Source: Pedobacter sp. N36a
Lineage (GTDB): Bacteria > Bacteroidota > Bacteroidia > Sphingobacteriales > Sphingobacteriaceae
NCBI RefSeq assembly: GCF_014472395.1
Contig: NZ_JACSZW010000006.1
Location: forward strand, 124,001-188,000
Direction of reading: 5' to 3'
Length of the DNA: 64,000 bases
Positions 17,944 through 26,494 of the stretch are shown here, one piece after another. A program made the translations under genes and the position numbers. Under the pieces are notes generated by a model. It had not been told where the DNA came from. It saw only the letters and a program-made list of their open reading frames with translations, and ran no database searches. Each line of letters opens with the position of its first letter. Position 1 is the first letter of the stretch.

Positions 17944-18442
17944 GACACTGCATTGCATCATATGAATTGAATTTTTTAGTAAATGGATGAAACTTTTATC
18001 GGTCAAATTTCACCCTATAAGCTATTTTTTATCCTTTTTCTTTTTCCAGGTCCGCTTATATTTTAATGTAAAATCTCTAATAAGGGTTCTTGAGTTGCCA
18101 ACTCAGTAATCCCTGCGATTTCTTCAAATCATTAATATTTTTTTGAGTTCAGTTAGAAGGGGAGCTCCTTTTCGGAATAAATGTTATTATACGTAATTTA
18201 GCGATAAAATATTGGGTTGAGAAACAGTTTGTTAGGTGGTTACTCGATTTATTTGTTTTAATGTTACATAAAATAATGTACATTTGCGGCAGTTAAAAAA
18301 ACGAATAATTAATAACTCATTATATCGAAGCTAACTTTTTCAAATCATGCAAGAAATGGTTAGAAAATTCTTCTGCCATAACGACACAAATTACTTGGAT
18401 AAGTAGTTTTATTAATGGCCAGTAAAAAAACTGATACCAGTT
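17944..18442. other. AT-rich intergenic stretch between IS66 relic and tRNA-Pro
   Basis: No gene is visible. It contains a good -7-like box at 18279 and otherwise short AT-rich sequence with stops in all frames. Confidence 0.5.
18279..18286 (+). promoter_or_regulatory. Putative -7 box (TACATTTG) upstream of tRNA-Pro
   Basis: An exact match to the Bacteroidota -7 consensus TAnnTTTG. A TTTG lies 23 bases upstream (18252-18255), a little wider than the usual spacing of about 19-21. It could drive a transcript through the tRNA, which starts about 150 bases downstream. Confidence 0.35.
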
Positions 18443-18516
18443 CGGGGTGTAGCGTAGCCCGGTATCGCGCCTGCTTTGGGAGCAGGAGGTCGTAGGTTCG
18501 AATCCTGCCACCCCGA
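18443..18516 (+). tRNA. tRNA-Pro (anticodon TGG)
   Basis: A 74-base cloverleaf. The acceptor arms CGGGGTG and CACCCCG pair; the anticodon stem CCTGC/GCAGG encloses loop TTTGGGA with anticodon TGG; the T arm contains GGTTCGAATCC. The discriminator base is A and CCA is not encoded. An intrinsic terminator follows 25 bases later. Confidence 0.97.
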
Positions 18517-18541
18517 CACAACATAGAAATTAAATTCTATT

Positions 18542-18578
18542 AAAAGCCCTCTAACTATTACAGTTAGAGGGCTTTTTC
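18542..18578 (+). terminator. Intrinsic terminator after tRNA-Pro
   Basis: Arms AAAAGCCCTCTAACT and AGTTAGAGGGCTTTTT form a long stem with a short loop and a T-run. Confidence 0.9.
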
Positions 18579-18603
18579 GTTTTACTATAGTTACCTTAGT
18601 AAG

Positions 18604-19443
18604 ATGATGACTAATATTCATTTTCAATATAAGCTTATACTCTGTTTATCCTTGATTGTATTTTCATCCTGTAAGCATGAAAAAGTGTATCAAGCTGCAC
18701 TTTTTGATATAAACGTTAATTTAAATGAACTCCCAAATAGTAAGCAACCTATATTTTCAGAGCGGCATTTAAAAAGTAAGGAACAAAAATGGGTAGGGGG
18801 GCTATTCGGATCTGACCAATTCGAGGAGTGGAATGAAGTGCTTTACCATAATACCGTCATCAGGATAGATCCGCAGGTGGCTTCCCCCGATAATTCCGAA
18901 TCATCAGCTTACCCTTCTCGGGAGCGTTCACAATACGACTTTTATGACGTTACCTATATTAATCCTACCAAAACAAGCTTTATTGCGCGCATTTCTGGTC
19001 CATATAGTATAGGGAATAGGTTTTATTTAATCACTGCCCAAAAGTTGGGTTTAAAGGTTTATAGTATAGATAGACCTACGGTTATTGAGGGCGACAGACA
19101 ATGCGAAAACCGTGATATGCTGAAAATTGGTCCTAACTTATTAATGGTAGATCATGACTATATTTTTAATCAGGGAACTGGTAAAGCTTATGAAATAACC
19201 CGGCCAGGAAAAGACAGAATCCGGGGGGAATTTGCGGCATTGTCACCAGATGAGCAAACTATAGCCTTTACAACAGATCACCAGTTATACCAATGCCATT
19301 ATCCTAGTGGTAAAGTCCATGTCGAACCAATAGACGACCCGCAACTTTCTAAAATGGTCAATCATAAAACAAAAGAATGGCCATACAATTATTTCAGTTG
19401 GATAACTGTGGATGGCAAAATGTTTCTGCATCCAATTCTTTAA
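18604..19443 (+). CDS. Putative lipoprotein of unknown function, possibly beta-propeller-like
   Basis: The protein has 279 residues; the start is 18604 or the next ATG. The N-terminus is a lipoprotein signal (LCLSLIVFSSCKHEK, Cys at about 24). The mature part is beta-rich, with segments like EFAALSPDEQTIAFTTDHQLYQCH that resemble a blade of a WD/TolB-type propeller, but there are too few repeats to name a family. It follows a tRNA terminator closely and is flanked on both sides by decayed genes, so it may be an orphan of a larger accessory segment. No frameshift is visible. Confidence 0.6.
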   Translation: MMTNIHFQYKLILCLSLIVFSSCKHEKVYQAALFDINVNLNELPNSKQPIFSERHLKSKEQKWVGGLFGSDQFEEWNEVLYHNTVIRIDPQVASPDNSESSAYPSRERSQYDFYDVTYINPTKTSFIARISGPYSIGNRFYLITAQKLGLKVYSIDRPTVIEGDRQCENRDMLKIGPNLLMVDHDYIFNQGTGKAYEITRPGKDRIRGEFAALSPDEQTIAFTTDHQLYQCHYPSGKVHVEPIDDPQLSKMVNHKTKEWPYNYFSWITVDGKMFLHPIL

Positions 19444-19568
19444 TAGAATAATTTTCTTTGATGCCTGCTAAAATAAGTGCTTAACAGCATGATGTCCTTA
19501 TTGGGTGTGTTTAAAAAGTTGTTTATGCTTATTTGGACGGTTTGAATAACCTTTACCATCTACATATC

Positions 19569-19576
19569 TATCTTTG
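19569..19576 (+). promoter_or_regulatory. Putative -7 box (TATCTTTG) 21 bases before the 60-codon ORF
   Basis: An exact match to TAnnTTTG. A TTTG (GGTTTGAATAA) lies about 24 bases upstream, wider than usual. It supports expression of the small ORF starting at 19597 but is not decisive. Confidence 0.35.
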
Positions 19577-19596
19577 AGAGGAATAGAACTGAAATT

Positions 19597-19779
19597 ATGA
19601 ACAACCTAAATCTTCTACCAAGTTCTGCAACTAATGCTAATCCGAAAGAGGAAATTGTTAATGAACAGCTGGCAGGGGATAGGAGGATGCCGCCTTTAAC
19701 TGAAAATTTCTCCCTAGCTAACTATGAGGATGATGATGACGATTCTGGCTTCTGCTGTCCTTGCTGCTTACTGCGGTAA
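19597..19779 (+). CDS. Small 60-residue protein with acidic stretch and CCPCC tail
   Basis: The translated product begins MNNLNLLPSSATNANPKEE and ends with an acidic run followed by SGFCCPCCLLR, so four Cys lie in the last eight residues. There is no signal peptide. The layout of a hydrophilic, acidic leader-like part plus a short Cys-rich C-terminus recalls ribosomally made modified-peptide precursors or a metal/prenyl-type Cys tail. No modification enzyme is encoded nearby, so that is speculation. A -7-like box 21 bases upstream favours a real gene. It lies within a decayed stretch and could also be a chance frame. Confidence 0.42.
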   Translation: MNNLNLLPSSATNANPKEEIVNEQLAGDRRMPPLTENFSLANYEDDDDDSGFCCPCCLLR

Positions 19780-19831
19780 CTAAGAATTCAATCCCACGCT
19801 TAGGGCCATATTCATAGCTAAACTGCTTATT

Positions 19832-19900
19832 GTGGTAGCAAATGATTCGGAAAAAAATAAAGCCGAAAACCGCAGAGTTGACTTGGTTAAAATCGTTTAA
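19832..19900 (+). pseudogene. Relic of an OmpA-family C-terminus
   Basis: The 22 codons before a stop read VVANDSEKNKAENRRVDLVKIV, built from a NDSExNKAxNRRVxLVK pattern that ends many Pedobacter-type OmpA/peptidoglycan-binding proteins. Nothing upstream in the frame supports the rest of the domain. It is a short match, so confidence is modest. Confidence 0.4.
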
Positions 19901-19929
19901 AAGTTAACGTCTGGATCTTATTGTCCAGG

Positions 19930-20284
19930 ATAAGTTAATTTTATCAAAAGCCTTAGCCCAACTTCGAACAATCAAAAGTTCCTTGCCAGGAAAGTGGGTA
20001 GTGCTTATGTATTCAAATCAGTAGCAGACACGACAAAGGTATTGGATGTATATGCGGGTTCAAGTGTAGACGGAACGAAGGTGCAGGTATATACTTTCAA
20101 GAATGGGAATTCTTAGAAATGGACTATTGAAAGTGCAGGAGGGGGCTATTTAAATATAAAATCACTGGTCGGTTCTAATAAATCTCTGGATGTAAACTGA
20201 GGGTCAACGGCAAACGGCACAAAAATACAGATCAACACTTCAAACATTTCGAATGTTCAAAAATTCAAGTTGGCAGCGCAGTAA
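19930..20284 (+). pseudogene. Ricin-type beta-trefoil lectin pseudogene with two in-frame stops
   Basis: One continuous frame reads FLARKVGSAYVFKSVADTTK, VLDVYAGSSVDGTKVQVYTF, a TAG, KWTIESAGGGYLNIKSLVGS, NKSLDVN, a TGA, GSTANGTKIQINT and ends KFKLAAQ with TAA. The repeated LDV-x-GSTxNGTKxQ pattern is that of RICIN/RicinB_lectin_2 repeats common at the C-termini of Bacteroidota secreted glycosidases. TAG stands where Gln is expected (NxQKW) and TGA where Gly is expected (VxGGS), each one base change away. No catalytic domain or signal peptide is present upstream. Best read as the tail of a lost secreted enzyme. Confidence 0.75.
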
Positions 20285-20309
20285 ATCGAGAACCTTTAAT
20301 ATGTTATAA

Positions 20310-20334
20310 GCAGCCTAGAGATCATCTAGGCTGC
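20310..20334. terminator. Hairpin between convergent lectin relic and DUF1801 gene
   Basis: Perfect 10-base arms GCAGCCTAGA/TCTAGGCTGC with a 5-base loop. The T-tracts are weak on both strands. The stop codon of the DUF1801 gene lies inside the hairpin. Confidence 0.5.
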
Positions 20335-20691
20335 TATTATTCCATTCCGGTAAAGATCTAGTGCAGTTTGCAAAATGCTTTTGATCGTTTTTACGGGCAA
20401 ATCTTTGATTGGATTAACCCGGAAAATCTTCATCCGGGAACGCTCACCCTTTTCCAGTTTGGGATGGTCCAGGTGTTTTCCTTCTACCATCAGGAGATAA
20501 GGTTCTTCCGTTTTTTTATCGATCCATAAATAGCAAAACATTTTCTTTTTGTAACAGAAGCAGGGCATTCCATATTTCCGTGTTTCGGTAACTTCATGGT
20601 CCTGCTCAAGAATAATACTTCGTAAAGCAAGCAGACAACTTTTGTTCGGCTCTTTTTGATTCAGGTAGTAGTTTTGAAGTTCTGTTAACAT
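20326..20691 (-). CDS. DUF1801 (YdhG-like) domain protein
   Basis: From the ATG at 20691 (MLTELQNYYLNQKEP) the protein has 121 residues, normal for stand-alone DUF1801 proteins; an upstream in-frame ATG at 20805 would add 38 poorly folding residues and is less likely. The domain shows LRSIILEQDHEVTETRKYGM then PCFCYKKKMFCYLWIDKKT and a C-terminal helix RSMLQTALDLY-type segment (IKSILQTALDLYRN). The family is small, cytosolic and of unclear biochemical role, sometimes linked to iron handling or as a YdeI/DUF1801 stress protein. It is convergent with the lectin relic. Confidence 0.8.
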   Translation of the reverse strand: MLTELQNYYLNQKEPNKSCLLALRSIILEQDHEVTETRKYGMPCFCYKKKMFCYLWIDKKTEEPYLLMVEGKHLDHPKLEKGERSRMKIFRVNPIKDLPVKTIKSILQTALDLYRNGIIAA

Positions 20692-20941
20692 AGATGGATT
20701 TTGCTGTAATACTAAAATACTATATTGAAAGTATTTATTGTGAGGTAATTTACGACAATAAGTGCAGGCAATCAGCCCTGCTTTGATCGACGCATTTTTA
20801 TTCAATGTTTTATTCCAAAGCGTTTCTTATTTTAACATTAGCCCGCAAAACCAACATTTCATAACTATTTATTCATTTAGAATCAAAGTTCAATTAATAC
20901 GCTAGCAACATCTTCGTACCATAAAAAATCTTAAATATATT

Positions 20942-23900
20942 ATGGTAAGAAAACTACTATTTACAGTATTATTACTGTGTTTTTGTGCGCAACATTCCCT
21001 TTTTGCACAGACCACACAAGCCTCCATTTTTGGGACGGTTACGGATCAACAGAAGAAGCCAATTCCTGGTGCTTCGGTGCAGGTGAAGAACGCCTCCACA
21101 GGTTTCAGCAGCAGGACCTCTACAAATGCTAAAGGAGAATATACTTTTCAGGAGCTTCCTTTAGGTGGTCCGTATTCAATTACGGCTACTTTTATGGGCT
21201 TTGCAGAACAAACAAGAACGCTTGCTGCTTTAAACTTTGGTGATGCGGCAAGAGTTTCTATAGAAATGCATGAATCCTCCCAAGATTTGAAGGGTGTGGA
21301 AGTAGTGGCTTCAGGCCTGAAAAACAAGGTTCAAAATTTCGGGGCATCGACAGAAATCTCTGCTAAAACGATGAACCAATTGCCTGTAAACGGTCGTAAC
21401 TTCTCTAACTTAATGGACCTTTCTCCCTTAAGTCGTGGGAACGGGATTGCCGGACAACTGGCTTCTTCTACCAATTTTACAATTGATGGGATGAGTGCTA
21501 AAAACCCGACCTCATCGGGAAGTACCACCAGCCGCAGTGGTGCACCTTACTCCATTTCCATGGAAGCCGTTCGCGAATTTAAGGTTGTAACCAATCAATA
21601 CGATGTGACTTTAGGCAGAGCAGGCGGTGGTACGGTGACTGCAGTTACCAAATCTGGTACGAATACGGTTTCCGGCAGCGCGTTCATGTATGGAAGAGCA
21701 GACTGGTTATCGAGTCCTTATGACATCAGAGGCGTGAAACGTAACAACGATTTCTCTACTTACCAGTATGGCTTTACTTTAGGCGGACCAATTATTAAAG
21801 ATAAGCTGCACTATTTTGTAGGATTGGATCATCAGAAAGATTCCCGTCCATTAATTATTGCAGACATTAACGGCCTGGCAGATGAGATGAGGTTTAAAAT
21901 TACCGATGCTACTTTGGATAAATTCTTAAGTATTGCACGTTCAAAATATGGCGTTGCAAATACACCTCAATATGGTACATTCGACAGAACCCGTGGTTCT
22001 GATGCCGCATTTGCCCGTCTAGACTGGCAGATCAATGAGAAAAACCTGTTAACTGTTCGTGATAACTATACCAACGACAGAAATCCATTAGGTTTAGCAG
22101 ATAATACAGCCATCAACTTTTACGAGAGTTATGGTAATGATAAAAACGTAGACAACAGCTTATTGGCTACTTTACGTTCTACGATCAGCAGCAAATTGAC
22201 CAACGAATTGAAAGTACAGCATTTATACACTTATCAGGCGAGTACACAAAACGATGAGCTTGGCTTTGCTATTCCAAGAGCAGTAGTGGGTAATATTCCT
22301 TCTAAACTATCGGACGGTTCAAGCGCGAGTACAGCCATACAAATTGGTGGCCACCGTTTTGGACAAGAAGGTTTTACCAATAATGTTTTCCAACTGGTAG
22401 ATAACTTGTACTACAATACAGATAAAGTAAAATATACATTTGGTGTTGACCTCATGTATACCCATGCAAAATCACTTTATGGAAGTGAAGTAAACGGAAG
22501 ATTCGAATATACCAATAATGATGCTGGTACCTCATTGGAGAATTTTGATAACCTGCTTCCAAACAGGTATTATCGTGAAGTACCTTTAGTGGCAGATCCA
22601 ACAGTGAAAGCCGGAATCTGGAATACCGCGGTGTATGGACAGATGCAAACTAAATTGGCCCGCGGACTGGAATTTGTAGGCGGTCTGCGTTTGGATTACA
22701 GTTCTTACCCAACATCACCACTCAACGAAACTTTGCTGCAGGAAGTAGGCGTAAGAACCGATAATAAACTGAAACAGTTTTTAATTCAGCCAAGAGTTCA
22801 ATTCAACTGGGATATCAATGAAAATAGAACGGATTTCTTACGTTTCGGAGCAGGTATATTCGGGTCAGATGTCAACAATTATGTCACTATTAATAACTTA
22901 ACTTTTGATGGAAAGCATTTAGCAACGGTAGATGTGATCAATAACAATGTGCCTAAACCAGACTTTATCGGGTACAGAAACGGTACGGCTACCGCACCAA
23001 CATTAGCATCATTACAGTTGCCAACGATCAATACCTATGGGCCAGATGCAAAAATACCTATAGTCTATAAAGCCAACTTATCCTACAGTAAATTGATTAG
23101 CGATAGGTTAAAAGTTGGAATCACCGGTTATGCAAGTTTAGGTCGCCACAACTATATGTACGTAGACAGAAACATAGTGGCAAAACCATTCTTTACCTTA
23201 GCTAATGAAGATAACCGTGGTGTGTTTGTTCCTCAAATGCCAAGTAATGGTTCTCCAGACTGGAAAGAAGGCCGTATCAGCAATAAATTTGGCCGTGTAC
23301 TCGAACTAAATAGCGAAGGTAAAGTAAACCAGTTTGCAGTAGTGCTGGATGCCACATGGAAATACTTCAAAGATGGTGAAATCTCTGCGAGTTATACCTG
23401 GAACGATGCAAAAGACAATACTTCTTACAATGGTAACGTAGCAAACTCTGCCACTTTATCACTGCCAGTAAAAGATGATCCGAGAGATTTAAGGCATATG
23501 ACTTATTCTGATGGTCAGTTCAGAAGTAAAGTGGTGATTTATGGTACATTGCCAACATTCTACGGAGTAACTGTTGGTGTTCGTTATTCTGGAATTGGTG
23601 GTACACGTTACAGCCTTTTATCTGGAGTGAACAACAATGGAGACTTTGTACCTAGCAACGATTTAGCTTATATTTTCGATAGAAATAACCAGGCTGTTCC
23701 TCAGAATGTTCGTGCAGGTCTGCAAGCGATATTAGATAACCCGCTGGCCAGCCAAAGCTTAAAAGATTATATCCTGGAATACTCAGGTAAAATTGCCCAG
23801 CGTAATGGTGGGATCAATGAATTCTTTGGTGTAGTAGATGTTAGAGTAAGCAAGAAGTTTAAAATATATAAAACACATGCGATCGATGTTTCCTGTGATA

Positions 23901-24145
23901 TCTTCAACTTCGCCAACTTATTGAACAAAAAATGGGGTGTAAATGAGTCGATGGGTAATCAGTCATTGTATGCTTTAAACGGAAAAGCAGAGGTAAAAGC
24001 TACGCCTACAACTCCAGCAATCCCTGCAATTCCAAACTACGATTCCGTAACACAATCATTCAATTATAAAGTGAATAATACAGGTATTGTGAATCCTTCA
24101 GGTAATCCATACCAGTTTCAAATTGGTTTGAGATATGGGTTTTAA
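20942..24145 (+). CDS. Oar-like TonB-dependent receptor with carboxypeptidase-regulatory N-domain
   Basis: The protein has 1067 residues: signal peptide ending LFAQ; CarboxypepD_reg beta-sandwich at about 28-115 (SIFGTVTDQQKKPIPGASVQ); plug at about 120-245 (LPVNGRNFSNLMDLSP, TNFTIDGMSA, GGGTVTAVTKSGTN); and a long barrel ending YQFQIGLRYGF. No STN domain, so it is not wired to a FecR. This matches Oar-type receptors, which carry large substrates (peptides or proteins) across the outer membrane. It stands alone with its own terminator, so the substrate cannot be inferred from neighbours. A Pro/Thr/Ala run (KATPTTPAIPAIPNY) sits near the C-terminus. Confidence 0.9.
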   Translation: MVRKLLFTVLLLCFCAQHSLFAQTTQASIFGTVTDQQKKPIPGASVQVKNASTGFSSRTSTNAKGEYTFQELPLGGPYSITATFMGFAEQTRTLAALNFGDAARVSIEMHESSQDLKGVEVVASGLKNKVQNFGASTEISAKTMNQLPVNGRNFSNLMDLSPLSRGNGIAGQLASSTNFTIDGMSAKNPTSSGSTTSRSGAPYSISMEAVREFKVVTNQYDVTLGRAGGGTVTAVTKSGTNTVSGSAFMYGRADWLSSPYDIRGVKRNNDFSTYQYGFTLGGPIIKDKLHYFVGLDHQKDSRPLIIADINGLADEMRFKITDATLDKFLSIARSKYGVANTPQYGTFDRTRGSDAAFARLDWQINEKNLLTVRDNYTNDRNPLGLADNTAINFYESYGNDKNVDNSLLATLRSTISSKLTNELKVQHLYTYQASTQNDELGFAIPRAVVGNIPSKLSDGSSASTAIQIGGHRFGQEGFTNNVFQLVDNLYYNTDKVKYTFGVDLMYTHAKSLYGSEVNGRFEYTNNDAGTSLENFDNLLPNRYYREVPLVADPTVKAGIWNTAVYGQMQTKLARGLEFVGGLRLDYSSYPTSPLNETLLQEVGVRTDNKLKQFLIQPRVQFNWDINENRTDFLRFGAGIFGSDVNNYVTINNLTFDGKHLATVDVINNNVPKPDFIGYRNGTATAPTLASLQLPTINTYGPDAKIPIVYKANLSYSKLISDRLKVGITGYASLGRHNYMYVDRNIVAKPFFTLANEDNRGVFVPQMPSNGSPDWKEGRISNKFGRVLELNSEGKVNQFAVVLDATWKYFKDGEISASYTWNDAKDNTSYNGNVANSATLSLPVKDDPRDLRHMTYSDGQFRSKVVIYGTLPTFYGVTVGVRYSGIGGTRYSLLSGVNNNGDFVPSNDLAYIFDRNNQAVPQNVRAGLQAILDNPLASQSLKDYILEYSGKIAQRNGGINEFFGVVDVRVSKKFKIYKTHAIDVSCDIFNFANLLNKKWGVNESMGNQSLYALNGKAEVKATPTTPAIPAIPNYDSVTQSFNYKVNNTGIVNPSGNPYQFQIGLRYGF

Positions 24146-24212
24146 TAAGAGATTGGATATGCCAAAATTGAAAAAGAAATAGGCGGAATCATTAAAACGC
24201 CCCTAGAATGGA

Positions 24213-24250
24213 GAAGGGTTCAGAATTGTCTAAATTCTGGACCCTTTTTC
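24213..24250 (+). terminator. Intrinsic terminator after Oar-like receptor
   Basis: Arms AAGGGTTCAGAATT and AATTCTGGACCCTT (one internal mismatch) are followed by a T-run. Confidence 0.85.
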
Positions 24251-24310
24251 TATATATAGAAATCAATCCTGGTATTGAATTTAAATGCAGGACAGGTAAA
24301 AAAATTAGGG

Positions 24311-25084
24311 TCAGCGATACCAGGTGCCAGCCTTAAAAACCCATTCTGGCGTAACCAGTTCCCCTCGGAATTTATTGCTATACCAAGGGCTAAGGGATCT
24401 AGGATTTCTGAGGATATGAATATTTTGAGCAGGCATATAGCTTTGCGCTAGCAGGAAACGTCGCTCCCCGGCATTACTTATCGCTAAATCCATTACAATA
24501 ACCGTATGACCAGGCGACCCTCCTTGCAGAAATACATCCCCGGGAAGAATATCATCTGCTGAGCTAACCCGTTTCAGCTGCTTGCTTAAGGATAAGGTAC
24601 CAGCATAGGTAAACACGGTTTGCAGGTAGTCATCAAAATCAGCCCGCTGATCAGAAACACCTTTGGATTTTACCTTCTTCAATTTTTCCCCTTGCGGTAC
24701 AAACCGGTAACCCTTTCGCCAGGAAGCATAATCCATAGGTGTATCATCCGCGGTCAGGAACATGATTTTTGCATATTGCTTGTTTGCATATTGCCATTCT
24801 GCGTAAAGGCGGATCACCGCATCGGCACATTGCAGTAAGTCTTTTTTTCCAATGCTGATTTCTAACACCGCATATTGGGCTTGCAGATTCCGCTTTTTCT
24901 GGCCATTATAAAGGTATACGGTATGGTCTTTCTTAAGCTTTAAATGTTGCAGCCAGTAAGGGAATGAACCAGATCCAGATTTCAAGCGCTTGAAATTTGC
25001 CGGACCGGGGATATTTCCTACTTGCTGTGCAAAGGCGGGTATCAACAGAAAAGTTATGATAGAACAGAGCGCTAGTAGTTTCAT
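24311..25084 (-). CDS. DUF4846 exported protein
   Basis: The protein has 257 residues with a signal peptide (ends PAFAQQ). The mature protein carries the DUF4846 pattern: FPYWLQHLKLKKDHTVYLYN, AQYAVLEISIGKKDLLQCAD, AVIRLYAEWQY, and near the C-terminus GDVFLQGGSPGHTVIVMDLA, a GD-x-HxxVxxD block like papain-like NlpC/CHAP proteins. The family is envelope-located with no established reaction; a cell-wall or amidase-like role is a guess. It is convergent with the Oar-like receptor and starts 167 bases from the divergent exonuclease gene. Confidence 0.82.
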   Translation of the reverse strand: MKLLALCSIITFLLIPAFAQQVGNIPGPANFKRLKSGSGSFPYWLQHLKLKKDHTVYLYNGQKKRNLQAQYAVLEISIGKKDLLQCADAVIRLYAEWQYANKQYAKIMFLTADDTPMDYASWRKGYRFVPQGEKLKKVKSKGVSDQRADFDDYLQTVFTYAGTLSLSKQLKRVSSADDILPGDVFLQGGSPGHTVIVMDLAISNAGERRFLLAQSYMPAQNIHILRNPRSLSPWYSNKFRGELVTPEWVFKAGTWYR

Positions 25085-25251
25085 TTTTTTATTAGATCGC
25101 TGATGGGTTTATAAAGGTCGAAATCCAGTTTGGAGGAAGGAAGTTAAGGTATTTTTTGTTGAAACGATGCTGATATGAATATTGAGCCTATATTTGACGT
25201 GAAATCTTTTAGGATCAGTAATACTCCGTCTGATCATTAAGAAAACAAATT

Positions 25252-25725
25252 ATGGAACACAATTTTACAGCAATTGATTTTGAAACTGCTCATGGTAAAC
25301 GCTGGAGTATTTGTCAAGTTGGCCTGGTACGCGTTGAAAATGGAATCGTTAAAGAAACGATTAACCGTTTGGTTTGTCCGCCAGATAATATCTATTTCTA
25401 CAGGAATATTGAAGTACATGGGATCACTCCTGAACGTACGCGCAGATCTCCGAATTTTTCGGCAGTATGGAGGGAAATTTCTTCATTTATTGATGGACAA
25501 ACAGTAGTGGCGCACAATGGTGCTTTTGATTTCAGCTGTCTGGCGCAGACCCTGGATTATTACCAGATCGCACAGCCGGTATATGATAAGCAGTGTACCT
25601 ATAAAATTTATAAGCAAAAGTTAGCTGCTTTGTGTCAGGAATATCGGATTCCACTGAACCATCATGATGCTTTGAGCGATGCACTGGCCTGTGCGGAATT
25701 GTATAAAATGCACTTAAATAAATAA
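25252..25725 (+). CDS. DnaQ-like 3'-5' exonuclease (DEDDh)
   Basis: The protein has 157 residues, a single exonuclease domain. ExoI motif AIDFETA (Asp9, Glu11), ExoII in VVAHNGAFDFSCL, and ExoIII with HDALSDALACAEL giving the His and Asp of the DEDDh class. It has the size of stand-alone Pol III epsilon-like exonucleases that trim DNA or RNA rather than replicative epsilon (about 240 residues). Cytosolic, probably general nucleic-acid repair. It has no operon partners: its neighbours are on the other strand. Confidence 0.92.
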   Translation: MEHNFTAIDFETAHGKRWSICQVGLVRVENGIVKETINRLVCPPDNIYFYRNIEVHGITPERTRRSPNFSAVWREISSFIDGQTVVAHNGAFDFSCLAQTLDYYQIAQPVYDKQCTYKIYKQKLAALCQEYRIPLNHHDALSDALACAELYKMHLNK

Positions 25726-25770
25726 ATAAGTGCTGCTGGGTTAATAAATGAGAGATTCCGGCTTGCCTTA

Positions 25771-26361
25771 CTACAATTTGATCAGGAAAAAAGCAAGTAA
25801 TGCAATGTATTCATGAAGTTCCACCCTCAAAATTTTTAGTGCCTTACAAATCCGGTAATTTACCGTTTGAACGGAAACATTCAGCATTTCTGCGATTTCT
25901 TTATGGCTAAGGTCCTGATTGCGGTTCATCTCAAATGCTTTCCTGAATTCCTCAGGTAATTTATTGACTGCATTCGTGTAAATGACAAAAAGCTCACTGT
26001 ACAAGTATAAATCGGGGGAGGAGAACTCCTCCTCAAATTTATCAATGATCTGCTGATGTACCTTGCTTTTTACTTTATGATGCGATATTTTGTTCAGTGC
26101 TCTATTTTTAACAATGGTAAAAAGCAGTGATTTTAACTTTAGATTGACGAGTAAAGCAGTTCGGTTTTCCCATAGCCACATCATCGTGTCCTGCACAATT
26201 TCTTCTGCTTCGGCCGGGAGGACATATTGAGTGCAAAAGGTATATAGACTTCTGAAATAATACCTGTAAACATAATCGAAGGCATCTTCATTGCCCTGAT
26301 TCAAAGCAATTATAATCCCATTGTTGTCTTCAATATCAAATCCTTGGGAGAATTGTCCCAT
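25771..26361 (-). CDS. ECF RNA polymerase sigma-70 factor, divergent from its FecR
   Basis: The protein has 196 residues. Region 2 (DYVYRYYFRSLYTFCTQYVL, AEEIVQDTMMWLW) and region 4 (LPEEFRKAFEMNRNQDLSHK, EIAEMLNVSVQTVNYRICKA), with a hydrophobic C-terminal tail (YIALLAFFLIKL) as in the other ECF gene of this window. It is transcribed away from the fecR gene 133 bases off, whereas these genes are usually collinear. It probably activates the SusC/SusD/GH18 operon and shares a bidirectional control region with it. Confidence 0.92.
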   Translation of the reverse strand: MGQFSQGFDIEDNNGIIIALNQGNEDAFDYVYRYYFRSLYTFCTQYVLPAEAEEIVQDTMMWLWENRTALLVNLKLKSLLFTIVKNRALNKISHHKVKSKVHQQIIDKFEEEFSSPDLYLYSELFVIYTNAVNKLPEEFRKAFEMNRNQDLSHKEIAEMLNVSVQTVNYRICKALKILRVELHEYIALLAFFLIKL

Positions 26362-26446
26362 TTCCTATAGTTTTGTTGGCAAACATAACTAAAACTTTGA
26401 ACAAACAATTCCAGGTGCTTCCATATTTTTGGCTTTCCTAATTTAG

Positions 26447-26454
26447 TATATTTG
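26447..26454 (+). promoter_or_regulatory. Putative -7 box (TATATTTG) before fecR
   Basis: An exact TAnnTTTG match 40 bases before the fecR start at 26495. No TTG occurs at the normal spacing, so if real it may rely on an activator or alternative sigma. Confidence 0.4.
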
Positions 26455-26494
26455 GTTCGAGAACTGTATTACATCTAGCAGCATCAGATAAATA

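Noticed and set aside
18320..18511. Minus-strand frame reading MAGFEPTTSCSQSRRDTGLR across the tRNA gene
   Set aside because: This is the well-known spurious translation of the antisense of a tRNA; tRNA-Pro at 18443-18516 explains it.
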